Shown: one piece after another, positions 14,855 through 23,023 of the stretch
Layout: the number at the start of each line of letters is the position of its first letter
Numbering within the stretch: position 1 is the stretch's first letter
Source: Bacillota bacterium
GTDB lineage: Bacteria > Bacillota > Clostridia > Acetivibrionales > Acetivibrionaceae
Direction of reading: 5' to 3'
DNA length: 23,148 nucleotides
Assembly: GCA_023398495.1 (NCBI GenBank)
Contig: JAEWSG010000053.1
Coordinates: 1 to 23,148, forward strand
Position numbers and translations under genes: made by a program
The notes under the pieces: generated by a model
Told to the model about the DNA's origin: nothing
What the model saw: only the letters and a program-made list of their open reading frames with translations
Databases searched by the model: none

Positions 14855-17800
14855 ATGAGTAAACTAAATTTTAGGAGAGTAACAGCATTATTTTCAACAG
14901 CAGCTTTCTTGGTTACAAGTTACACAACAGTGACTTTTGCAGCTTCTGAAACGGTTCAGTCATATTGTACAAAAGAAGTTAGGCCCGTTGTTTCTGTTAA
15001 TTTAGGTGGATCACAGGAAACAGATGTTGACGGTGTTAACTTCAGGAGTGAAAATTCACTCAGTAATCTATCTATATCTGTTGGAGGACCTTCAAAAGAT
15101 GTGATTCCGGCGTCTTCAGTAAATGCTCTGTCAAGAATTGAGGCAGAATCTTTAGTGGAAAACCATGGTTTGGCAGTCGAAAGTTGTCCCGATGAAGGAG
15201 GTACGGAAAATCTGGCGTACATTGATAATGGGGATTATGCAGCTTATGAAAATGTTTATTTTGCAAGAGGTACCAGAGGATTCATGGCTAGAGTGTCAAG
15301 TGACACAGAAGGTGGATATATACAGTTGAGATTAGACTCTCCCTCCGGTGAAATAATTGGAGAAGCAAAGGTAGAGAGAACTGGAGGATGGCAGAACTAT
15401 CAGGATGTTTTTTGCGAGCTTGATAGAAGCGTTGAAGGATTACACCGTTTGTATTTAGGATGTGTTGGAGAACGGACGGGCATGTATAATATTAATTGGT
15501 TCCGCTTCTTAAGGGGGCCTTTTGATCCGATTGATGCAAAGCACTATGATGAAGCAAGGGATGACTATTACTTGTACAGGCAGGTGCAATTTGGTGACAC
15601 CCGCAGTTTGGATAAGTTTAAAATGCACATTTTTAAAGGCATTAGTGGTACGGTTGACGTAAGACTTGATAGTCCTACTGGTGCAATTATTGGATCAATT
15701 ACTACAGATGGCAGTGAGGCCGTTTATGAGGACACACTTCGCAATGATGTTACAGGTGTACATGATTTGTATTTAACCGATGATAAAAATGGTTCTTTGA
15801 TTTCTAAAGTTGACTGGTTTGCTTTTGATTCAGAACAGCAAAATTTGGGTTCAGTTGATCAGGATTTAAGAACGCTTCTTTCTTCAAATATAAGAGGATA
15901 TAATATTGATTTAAACTTTTCCCTTGAGAAAAATACCCTATACGAGTTTTATTTGTACTCAGCAGAGTACCAGAAAGAGAACAGGCAAGTGTTTGATCTT
16001 GTTGCAAACGGAGCAGTTTTGGATACAATCAACCTGGAAAAGTCAGATGAAAACTGGTTGAAAAGCGGCCCCTACCTTGCGAAGGTTTTAGAAGACGGAA
16101 AACTTTCAATTGAGTGTAAGTCAAAAAGCGGTATAGTAACTGTTGCAGGCATTGAGTTAAATAAAGTTACATATTCCAAGGCATTTAAAGATGTCAAAAT
16201 AAAAGATTGGTTTTATATTCCGGTTATGGAACTTGCAAGCCAGGGAGTAATTTTCGGTAAAGGAACCGACCTCTATATGCCGGCAGATCATATTATTGGA
16301 GAGCACGCAGCGTATATGCTTTTTGGAGTTATGAAAAGGTCTATTGCTGAGAGTGACAGCAGCTTTATTCCGGAAAGATTCAGAAAACTTTCAGATGTAC
16401 CACCGGATTTTTGGGCCTATCACTATATGAGTGCTTACTATAATTACTTTTATAAGGAAAAAATGTTAAGATATGACGTTAATACAAAAGCTACATATAC
16501 TGCGAAACAGTATGAAGAAAAGAAAAAGGTAAGACGTGAAGAATTCGCAATGGCAATAATCGGTACAAGACGATTGGATTATAATGAGGACGGTAAGGTT
16601 TTTGCCCTAGATCCTGAGAGGGAATCATCAGCAAAATTAAATAACTACAAGGATAACGATGCCGCAAAGGTAACTGATAGCTTTAGGTATTTTGTAGAGC
16701 TTGCGTTAGAGAACAACTTAATGAAGGGTGATCAATTAGGTAACCTTAATCCGAAGAGCCCTGTTACAAGAGGTGAAGCAGCTGCATTTATCTATAACGC
16801 ATTAAGACTTGAAAAAAATAATTACGTAAAACCTAAGGGTAACGAAATATTGCCTGTACCTAGAATTACAGCAAAGAAAAGAAATGTTAATGTAGGAATA
16901 TTGATATTACCTGCACCCGCAAGAGACACAATAAACAATATTGATGTAAATGATCCGAATCCTGACTTTACAATAATGGAGCTTTTAGACAGAAATATAA
17001 ACAAACCTATGGACTGGGTACTTGTAAATCCGCATCCACCTGTATTTAACAAGAGTGAATTTAAGGATGTTATGCAATACAGTTCATCAGAAGTTAAGGG
17101 AATTGATAATAAAAATTATAATGATTTCTGCAACTATTTCACAGATTTAAGAAGTGTAGCCAAGGCACAGACAGATCTTGAGGCTGATATGACAGATACC
17201 GGAGTTGTCGGTGACAAGGAAAATATGAAAAAGTCCAAATTCTTTAAGTATTGGGAGGTATCTATCAACGATGATACTCTTACTCCCCAGAAAATTGCAA
17301 AGGACTATGACGTTTTGTTCCAGACCTCTCATGGTAGTATAACATATCCAAAAGATGTTCAGGACAAGGTAAAAGCATTCTTAAATGCAGGCGGCCAGTT
17401 GTGGTGGGAAAATTGTCTTGGATTGGAGATTAAAGCCGGAGATGGTTTTACCGATGAGGTTGGTTTTGTTTCGTTGAATCCAGGAAACAACTACAAGTTT
17501 CCTCAAGTGCCAGTGTTAGATTCGGACGGAAAGATGCATCCTCTGTTTGACAATATTTATACAATTGATCGGGAAAAGACGACACGAGTATTTGCACCGG
17601 GGCTTATCAACAAAAACACTGAAATATCCATGCTTGGAGATGGTGAAGAGTGGTTAAATGATGACAACCGTTATCTTTCAAATATTTTGCCTACGGATAT
17701 AGTTTTATTAAACATTGAAGACCCAGAGACAGGTATAAAGCGTCCGAATATTGTTACAAGAAGTGTTAAGAATGAGAGTGGTCCAGAAGGCAGAATTGTA

Positions 17801-18733
17801 ATTACTACCAGTGACATTGGGTGTGGTATTTCCAAATTTGTAGATCGTGGTGGTGGCAAAGCCGTTGAAGACTATAAATTCTGCTACAACCTTTTCGGAT
17901 GGATGTCAAAAATAGGGGTCAGCTTTGACGAGACTACAGCTAATTCATGGGATGGAAGCAATGTATATGCTGTTGAAGCAACAGTTACAAACTATGGGGC
18001 AAAAACCCAGACTTATGATCTTAGCTCATATAGTGACGCAAAGCTTTGGGATTTGTCTAATACAACAGACTATGCAAAATACAAGGAAAAGTATCCGTGG
18101 ATTAAGAGTATTGACGCAAAGGGATATCCGAATAAAATAGAACTTAAGCCCAACCAGTCTGAAGTTATTACTTACAGGTTTAATATAAAAACTGCCGACA
18201 TAAGATATTATGAATTCATGCTGAAAGCTTCTGAGTACGGCGTGTTAAATCCACGTGATTCTGTTGAAACTACATACAGGTTAAATAATGTAAGAGTTCC
18301 AAAGCCAGTGATGTCAAATGTAGTAAACCATAATGATAATAGTTCATTCGATGTGGTTTTAAATGCTCCTGACGAAATAGACAATGACTTAAGACCGGAG
18401 ACCTATGAATTTAATATTAAGTTTAAGGGCAGTAAGGGTTATATTAATCCGGAAACAATCTTTGACAGAATTCAGCTCGATACTTCGGTTAATACACCTG
18501 GGTTAGTGGTTGTCTCACAGAATTATGTTTCTGATGCCAAAGATGTAGTATACTTAAAGATAAAAATCGAGAATGTAGTGTTTACGAGTGAGAACCAGAA
18601 AATTAAACTAAGTGTTGTGCTAAAGAATGTTAATTCCTATGGAGGGATTGAGATGATAGGCAAGACAGAGGTTTACGATCCGATTTCACTTCAAAGACTT
18701 GCGTTCTCAAATGAGTCTGTTCTTAGGAAATAG
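14855..18733 (+). CDS. Large SLH-domain surface protein with CBM6-like modules and an amidotransferase-like region
   Basis: This 1292-residue protein is exported by a signal peptide (about 1-30). A CBM6 module follows (about 92-218: IEAES, NGDYAAYEN, GGWQNY, NINWF). A second, degenerate CBM6-like copy (about 228-324) keeps RLDSPTGAIIG and VDWF but has lost the GGW region. A third beta-rich module (about 330-438) may be carbohydrate-binding. Three SLH domains follow in mid-protein (about 442-500, 508-575, 596-655), which normally bind pyruvylated wall polymer. Residues about 675-1020 resemble the class I glutamine-amidotransferase-like fold (DYDVLFQTSHG at 818-828; NAGGQLWWENC at 844-854), in the style of DUF4159. 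The C-terminus (about 1100-1292) looks Ig-like. It has no dockerin or cohesin, so it is probably a wall-attached polysaccharide-binding protein outside the cellulosome. The start ATG follows AGGGAGGA (14841-14848). Enzymatic activity is unproven. Confidence 0.82.
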   Translation: MSKLNFRRVTALFSTAAFLVTSYTTVTFAASETVQSYCTKEVRPVVSVNLGGSQETDVDGVNFRSENSLSNLSISVGGPSKDVIPASSVNALSRIEAESLVENHGLAVESCPDEGGTENLAYIDNGDYAAYENVYFARGTRGFMARVSSDTEGGYIQLRLDSPSGEIIGEAKVERTGGWQNYQDVFCELDRSVEGLHRLYLGCVGERTGMYNINWFRFLRGPFDPIDAKHYDEARDDYYLYRQVQFGDTRSLDKFKMHIFKGISGTVDVRLDSPTGAIIGSITTDGSEAVYEDTLRNDVTGVHDLYLTDDKNGSLISKVDWFAFDSEQQNLGSVDQDLRTLLSSNIRGYNIDLNFSLEKNTLYEFYLYSAEYQKENRQVFDLVANGAVLDTINLEKSDENWLKSGPYLAKVLEDGKLSIECKSKSGIVTVAGIELNKVTYSKAFKDVKIKDWFYIPVMELASQGVIFGKGTDLYMPADHIIGEHAAYMLFGVMKRSIAESDSSFIPERFRKLSDVPPDFWAYHYMSAYYNYFYKEKMLRYDVNTKATYTAKQYEEKKKVRREEFAMAIIGTRRLDYNEDGKVFALDPERESSAKLNNYKDNDAAKVTDSFRYFVELALENNLMKGDQLGNLNPKSPVTRGEAAAFIYNALRLEKNNYVKPKGNEILPVPRITAKKRNVNVGILILPAPARDTINNIDVNDPNPDFTIMELLDRNINKPMDWVLVNPHPPVFNKSEFKDVMQYSSSEVKGIDNKNYNDFCNYFTDLRSVAKAQTDLEADMTDTGVVGDKENMKKSKFFKYWEVSINDDTLTPQKIAKDYDVLFQTSHGSITYPKDVQDKVKAFLNAGGQLWWENCLGLEIKAGDGFTDEVGFVSLNPGNNYKFPQVPVLDSDGKMHPLFDNIYTIDREKTTRVFAPGLINKNTEISMLGDGEEWLNDDNRYLSNILPTDIVLLNIEDPETGIKRPNIVTRSVKNESGPEGRIVITTSDIGCGISKFVDRGGGKAVEDYKFCYNLFGWMSKIGVSFDETTANSWDGSNVYAVEATVTNYGAKTQTYDLSSYSDAKLWDLSNTTDYAKYKEKYPWIKSIDAKGYPNKIELKPNQSEVITYRFNIKTADIRYYEFMLKASEYGVLNPRDSVETTYRLNNVRVPKPVMSNVVNHNDNSSFDVVLNAPDEIDNDLRPETYEFNIKFKGSKGYINPETIFDRIQLDTSVNTPGLVVVSQNYVSDAKDVVYLKIKIENVVFTSENQKIKLSVVLKNVNSYGGIEMIGKTEVYDPISLQRLAFSNESVLRK

Positions 18734-18744
18734 GCTAATAAAGC

Positions 18745-18780
18745 AAGGAGTGTCGCAGAATAAAAGCGGCACTCCTTTTT
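18745..18780. terminator. Strong terminator shared by SLH gene and cdd
   Basis: A 12-bp stem (18745-18756 with 18766-18777, one wobble pair) has a 9-base loop and is followed by TTTTTG on the plus strand, 12 bases after the SLH gene stop. On the minus strand the stem is followed by GCTTTATTAG, so cdd may also use it. Confidence 0.9.
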
Positions 18781-18804
18781 GATTAAGGAAATTTTGAAAA
18801 TGAT

Positions 18805-19194
18805 TTACTTTTCAAGTATAAAGGCATTAGGCAGAAAATCACTAAGACTATAAACTTTGTACTCACTTTTGTTGTTGCTGCACAGTATAACAAGATTGCT
18901 GTCTGCAAATTCCGATATGACCTGCCTGCATATACCGCAAGGAAATGTATAGTCTTTTGAATCGCTTGCAATTGCAATGGCTTTAATGCTTTTTTCACCT
19001 TCAGAGACAGCTTTGCATATAGCTGTTCTTTCGGCACAAATAGTTGCGCCGTAGGAGGTGTTTTCAACATTCACTCCAGTATAAATGTTGCCCGAGCTGC
19101 CAATTAATGCAGCTCCAACATGAAAGTTGGAATATGGAGCATAAGCATTTTTCTTGATATCATTTGCCAGTTTGACTAAATTCTCATAATCCAT
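18805..19194 (-). CDS. cdd: Cytidine deaminase
   Basis: This is a 129-residue zinc enzyme of pyrimidine salvage that deaminates cytidine and deoxycytidine to uridine and deoxyuridine. It is full length for the homotetrameric class. The zinc site is intact: Cys53 and the catalytic Glu55 in CAERTA, with Cys86 and Cys89 in PCGICR. The substrate-binding NVEN motif lies at 42-45. The start ATG follows GGAGG (complement of 19204-19208). It is a single housekeeping gene among surface-protein genes, with its own upstream -10. Confidence 0.96.
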   Translation of the reverse strand: MDYENLVKLANDIKKNAYAPYSNFHVGAALIGSSGNIYTGVNVENTSYGATICAERTAICKAVSEGEKSIKAIAIASDSKDYTFPCGICRQVISEFADSNLVILCSNNKSEYKVYSLSDFLPNAFILEK

Positions 19195-19251
19195 AAAGGT
19201 AATCCTCCATATAATTGTATGTTTTAATTAGCTTTAGCCAGTAGTGTTTTA

Positions 19252-19260
19252 ATTATATCA
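19252..19260 (-). promoter_or_regulatory. Extended -10 promoter for cdd
   Basis: On the minus strand this reads TGATATAAT, a perfect extended -10. It lies about 58 bases upstream of the cdd ATG. No strong -35 was seen. Confidence 0.45.
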
Positions 19261-19338
19261 TAATAAAAATACAAAAATAGGGTTAAAAGAATTTAAATTT
19301 GCACCCCGTCGCCAGGGTTTAAGCATTTAATAGTTTGT

Positions 19339-19367
19339 TGCTTATTAATTTGAGCTTGTGATATAAT
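19339..19367 (+). promoter_or_regulatory. Sigma-A promoter for TPR gene
   Basis: TTGCTT (19339-19344) and TATAAT (19362-19367) are exactly 17 bases apart, with TG at 19359-19360. Transcription should start near 19374, giving a leader of about 130 bases that begins with the two hairpins described next. Confidence 0.7.
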
Positions 19368-19379
19368 TAGCCTTGTTAT

Positions 19380-19475
19380 AGATGAAAAACACTAAAACTA
19401 AAATTAAAGTACGTTTTTCATCTGAATTAGATAACGTTTGGATGCTGTATAAATTAACTTTAGTGCACGTTATCT
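19380..19475 (+). promoter_or_regulatory. Two consecutive hairpins in TPR gene leader
   Basis: Hairpin 1 pairs AGATGAAAAAC (19380-19390) with GTTTTTCATCT (19413-19423). Hairpin 2 pairs AGATAACG (19429-19436) with CGTTATCT (19468-19475). Both stems are perfect, and the reverse complement of hairpin 2 resembles hairpin 1 around CACTAAA. They start just after the predicted start site and end about 30 bases before the start codon. No T-run follows, and they fit no riboswitch I know. Confidence 0.55.
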
Positions 19476-19506
19476 GTAGTATTAATTGATTTAAGGGGAT
19501 AAAATA

Positions 19507-21252
19507 ATGAAAAATGCTTTTAAAGTGCTCATAGAAATCTGCTTTGTTATGGTTTTGGTTTTTGTTTTTTCATCTGTTTCATTTGCATTACCAGCTAATG
19601 ACTACTATAATGAAGGAATTTCACTGATGGAAACGGGAGACTACAGTGAAGCAATACAGAAATTTAATAAAGCTATTGATATTAATCCTAATTATTCTAA
19701 ATTTTATTACAGTAAGGCGATATGTTTTTCTAACCTTGGAAAATATAGTGATGCCATTGAACTTTATGATCATGCATTACAGCTGAATCCTGGCCTGCTA
19801 AATGCCATTATAAATAAAGCGACCTGTCTGATGGAAGCTAATAGACTTGAAGAAGCCCTTGAAACAATAGACCATTTTATAGATGAAAATCCAGAAGATT
19901 CCGACGCATACCTTTTAAAGAGTAATATTTTGTTGAAAATGAAACGCTATACTGATGTGATTGATGTATCTGACAAGTTAATTGTTACTATAAAGGGCCA
20001 AAAAAAAGTGTTATCTTTGGCATATTCAAACAAGGGCAAGGCTTTTTCCTTTCTTGGCAGGATAACAGAAGCTATTAGTGCAAGCAATAGGTCTTTAGAC
20101 CTTGACAGCACAAATGTAGAGGCATATGTAGCTATGAGTTATGCGTTCAATTATGAGAAAAAATACGAAGATGCGGTTGAAATGTGTGACAAAATTATTT
20201 CAACCCAGCTCAATTCTATTGACGCGTATATAAATAAAGCGTATTTCCTGTTGAATGATGAGAAATATGAAGAAGCTATTGATTGCTGTTACAAGGCATT
20301 AGAGCTAAACATTCCTAAGACCCATAATAACCGCTCGGATATTTTTACATACAAGTCCGGTGCTTTATACGGACTTGGAAACTATAGCGAGGCTCTTGAA
20401 GATGCAGAAAAAGCAATTGAGTTTAATCCTCAGGCTGCCAAGGCATATTCAAACAAAGGAAGTGCCCTTGGGCAACTTGGTAAATATGAAGAGTCTATTG
20501 CTGCATGCGATAAAGCTCTTCAAATTGACGCTGAACTTATTGCAGCATACGTTTCAAAAGCTTTCTCATTGAACGGGCTCAAAAGCTATGATGAAGCATT
20601 AGAGGTATGCAAAAGGGCTATTGAAAAAAGCTCTCAAGACGAGAAACTTCGTATATTGGCATATTCATATATGGGAACAGCACTAGGAGGGAAGGAAAAG
20701 TATGAAGACGCTTTGGCAAGTTTTGAAAGGGCCTTGGAATACAACCCTGAAGATTCCTTTGCCTTAAGATATATATATACAAATAAAGCAAATGTATTAA
20801 ACGGTTTGCAAAAATACGAGGAGTCCCTTGAGTGCAGCGAGAAATCTATTGAAATTGATCAAAAAAATTATGAGGCATACATATATAAAAGCATTGCCCT
20901 GATAGGTCTTTCAAAGTACGATGAAGTTATAGAGTGTTGTGATAAAGTTATTGAATCAAAAATTGAAGATTACAGGATATATGCCAACAAAGGGTTAGCT
21001 TTAAAAAACAAAGGCAAACTTAAAGAGGCATTAATAGCTTTTGATAAAAGTCTGGAATTAGAACCCGATAATGATGTAGCAAAGGAAAACATATCGGGTA
21101 TTTCTAAGAAAATGAATGCCAAAAAGGTTGGAATAATTTCTGGTATTGTTATTATGGCAGTTGCAATTGCATTCATCGCATTTAAGTTTTTTAGCAAAAA
21201 GAAGAGAAAGGATTTCAGACTTGAGGATATATATACAGGTTTAGATTATTAA
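19507..21252 (+). CDS. Exported TPR-repeat protein with C-terminal membrane anchor
   Basis: This 581-residue protein has an N-terminal signal peptide (about 1-28, ending SFALPA) and about a dozen TPR units from 31 to 530, with typical pieces such as GDYSEAIQKFNKAIDINP. A C-terminal membrane segment (about 542-562) is followed by FSKKKRKDFR. That arrangement places a long helical TPR rod outside the cell and a short basic tail inside. TPR units bind protein partners, which are unknown here. The start ATG follows AAGGGGA (19493-19499). The GH9 gene follows 58 bases later, but it has its own candidate promoter. A role in presenting or assembling secreted enzymes is possible from context only. 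Confidence 0.85.
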   Translation: MKNAFKVLIEICFVMVLVFVFSSVSFALPANDYYNEGISLMETGDYSEAIQKFNKAIDINPNYSKFYYSKAICFSNLGKYSDAIELYDHALQLNPGLLNAIINKATCLMEANRLEEALETIDHFIDENPEDSDAYLLKSNILLKMKRYTDVIDVSDKLIVTIKGQKKVLSLAYSNKGKAFSFLGRITEAISASNRSLDLDSTNVEAYVAMSYAFNYEKKYEDAVEMCDKIISTQLNSIDAYINKAYFLLNDEKYEEAIDCCYKALELNIPKTHNNRSDIFTYKSGALYGLGNYSEALEDAEKAIEFNPQAAKAYSNKGSALGQLGKYEESIAACDKALQIDAELIAAYVSKAFSLNGLKSYDEALEVCKRAIEKSSQDEKLRILAYSYMGTALGGKEKYEDALASFERALEYNPEDSFALRYIYTNKANVLNGLQKYEESLECSEKSIEIDQKNYEAYIYKSIALIGLSKYDEVIECCDKVIESKIEDYRIYANKGLALKNKGKLKEALIAFDKSLELEPDNDVAKENISGISKKMNAKKVGIISGIVIMAVAIAFIAFKFFSKKKRKDFRLEDIYTGLDY

Positions 21253-21254
21253 GT

Positions 21255-21283
21255 TTGTGGAGGTTTTGCCTTTGCAATATAAT
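21255..21283 (+). promoter_or_regulatory. Candidate promoter for GH9 gene
   Basis: TTGTGG (21255-21260) and TATAAT (21278-21283) are 17 bases apart, in the short gap between the TPR and GH9 genes. Transcription would begin near 21290. Read-through from the TPR gene is also possible because no terminator lies between the two genes. Confidence 0.5.
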
Positions 21284-21310
21284 TGAATTTATTTACGAAA
21301 GGGGTATAAT

Positions 21311-22969
21311 ATGGGTGTGTTTAAAAGAAGTTTCAAGAAAATTGTTACGCTGTCTTTGTGTACCGTACTGTTATCTACTTCAATTGTTACTACATCTGTC
21401 AAAGTTTCAGCAGCAGGATATGACTATTCCGCGGCACTAAAAAACTCTATTCTTTTCTATGATGCAAATAAATGCGGCAAGGATGTTGCTATAGACAATG
21501 TATTTTCATGGAGGAGTGCTTGCCATACTTCCGATGGCAGTGATGTAGGAGCAGATTTGACCGGTGGTTATCATGATGCCGGTGACCATGTGAAATTTGG
21601 TTTGCCACAGGCATATACAGCTTCAGTACTTGGGTGGTCTTTATATGAGTATGATGAGGTGTTTGAAGCAACGGGCAACAAGACTAAGATGCTCCAACAG
21701 TTGAAGTATTTTACCGATTATTTTTTAAAAAGTCATACAGATGCCAATACATTTTACTATCAGATAGGTGACGGAGAACTTGATCATCAGTATTGGGGCT
21801 CCCCTGAACTGCAGACAGGGTCAAGGCCTGCCAAATGTGTTGCAAATGCAAGTAAGCCAGCGAGTGACATTTTAGGGGAAACAGCGGCAGCTCTTGCACT
21901 TATGTATCTCAACTACAAAGATGTAGATCTTACATATGCAAATAAATGCCTTAATGCAGCAAAAGAACTTTATTCAATGGGAATATCCAATAAAGATCGT
22001 GGAGATGGACAGTATTTCTATGCTTCCACCAGCATTTACGATGATTTGTCATGGGGAGCGGTCTGGCTTCATATCGCAACAGGCCAGAGCTCTTATCTTA
22101 ACGATGCAAAGACCTATTGTTTAAATAAGAATGTTAACGGAGATAATCCCTTGCAGCATAGATGGACAATGTGCTGGGATGATATGTATATACCTGTGTT
22201 TGTAAAACTTTCAGAACTAACCGGAGATGAAACATATAAGGGAGCAGTAGAGTACAACCTGAATTACTGGCTTAATACTCTTGAGACAACTCCTGGAGGC
22301 TTGAAATACCTTCATTACTGGGGTTGCCTGAGATATGCAGCAGCATCTTCAATGGTTGCAGCTATTTATTACAAACAGAATCCAGACCCAAAATACATTG
22401 ATATGCTGAAAACTCAGATTGATTATATTCTAGGTGATAATCCTGCAAATATTTCCTATGTTGTAGGAATGGGCAATAAGTGGTCACAACACCCACATCA
22501 CAGAGCAGCACAAGGTGGACAGGGATATGCCAATAATGCCAACACAACTCCTGCGAAGTATGTTTTGCTTGGTGCTTTGATAGGTGGCCCGGATGTAAAG
22601 GATAGATTTATTGACAGCGTAGTTGAATATCAGTATACTGAAGTTGCTCTTGACTACAATGCTGGTTTTGTAGGAGCCTTGGCAGCTGTTGTGAAGCATC
22701 AGGGTGGTATCTCAATACCTTCACCGACAAAGACCGCATCTAATCCTACTCCAACGCCGTCAAAAGTTGTATTAGGGGACTTGAATTCCGATGGACGTTT
22801 TAATTCCATTGATTTTGGCTTATTAAGGGCATATCTTCTGAAGATGACTCTTATACCTATTGATATGACTGCGGCAGATGTAGATGGAAACGGTTCAGTA
22901 AATTCTATTGATTTTGCATACATGAGGCAAAAGCTTCTTGGAATAATTTCAAAGTTTCCGAATGAATGA
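21311..22969 (+). CDS. Cellulosomal GH9 cellulase with type I dockerin (Cel9T-like layout)
   Basis: This 552-residue secreted inverting beta-1,4-glucanase has a signal peptide (about 1-34), a GH9 (alpha/alpha)6 domain (about 36-466), a short Ser-Pro-Thr linker (468-486) and a type I dockerin (488-552). Catalytic residues: Asp89 and Asp92 in HDAGDH, and acid Glu444 in YTEVALDYNAG, which fits the full GH9 active-site signature. The HPHHR substrate-binding motif is at 394-398. There is no CBM3c or Ig-like module, unlike most cellulosomal GH9 enzymes. The simple GH9-dockerin layout recalls C. thermocellum CelT. The first dockerin repeat (DLNSDGRFNSIDF) departs from the usual DVNGDG loop. The start ATG follows AAAGGGG (21298-21304). 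Confidence 0.93.
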   Translation: MGVFKRSFKKIVTLSLCTVLLSTSIVTTSVKVSAAGYDYSAALKNSILFYDANKCGKDVAIDNVFSWRSACHTSDGSDVGADLTGGYHDAGDHVKFGLPQAYTASVLGWSLYEYDEVFEATGNKTKMLQQLKYFTDYFLKSHTDANTFYYQIGDGELDHQYWGSPELQTGSRPAKCVANASKPASDILGETAAALALMYLNYKDVDLTYANKCLNAAKELYSMGISNKDRGDGQYFYASTSIYDDLSWGAVWLHIATGQSSYLNDAKTYCLNKNVNGDNPLQHRWTMCWDDMYIPVFVKLSELTGDETYKGAVEYNLNYWLNTLETTPGGLKYLHYWGCLRYAAASSMVAAIYYKQNPDPKYIDMLKTQIDYILGDNPANISYVVGMGNKWSQHPHHRAAQGGQGYANNANTTPAKYVLLGALIGGPDVKDRFIDSVVEYQYTEVALDYNAGFVGALAAVVKHQGGISIPSPTKTASNPTPTPSKVVLGDLNSDGRFNSIDFGLLRAYLLKMTLIPIDMTAADVDGNGSVNSIDFAYMRQKLLGIISKFPNE

Positions 22970-22981
22970 TAAAGGTAATTT

Positions 22982-23022
22982 AGCTGCCATGAAGGGCTTT
23001 GTGCCCCTTGTGGCAGCTTTTT
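22982..23022 (+). terminator. Intrinsic terminator of GH9 gene
   Basis: The outer stem AGCTGCCA (22982-22989) pairs with TGGCAGCT (23011-23018). An inner stem AAGGG (22992-22996) pairs with CCCTT (23005-23009). The T-run TTTTT covers 23018-23022. It begins 12 bases after the GH9 stop and is the insertion target of the following intron. Confidence 0.92.
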
Positions 23023-23023
23023 G

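Noticed and set aside
14851..14862. Overlapping four-codon frame ATGAATGAGTAA before the SLH gene
   Set aside because: It arises by chance from the start-codon context; the ATG at 14855 is the better spaced start.
19295..19325. GC-rich patch upstream of the TPR gene considered as a cyclic di-GMP riboswitch
   Set aside because: The conserved core segments of that riboswitch are missing on both strands, and the patch lies upstream of the predicted promoter.
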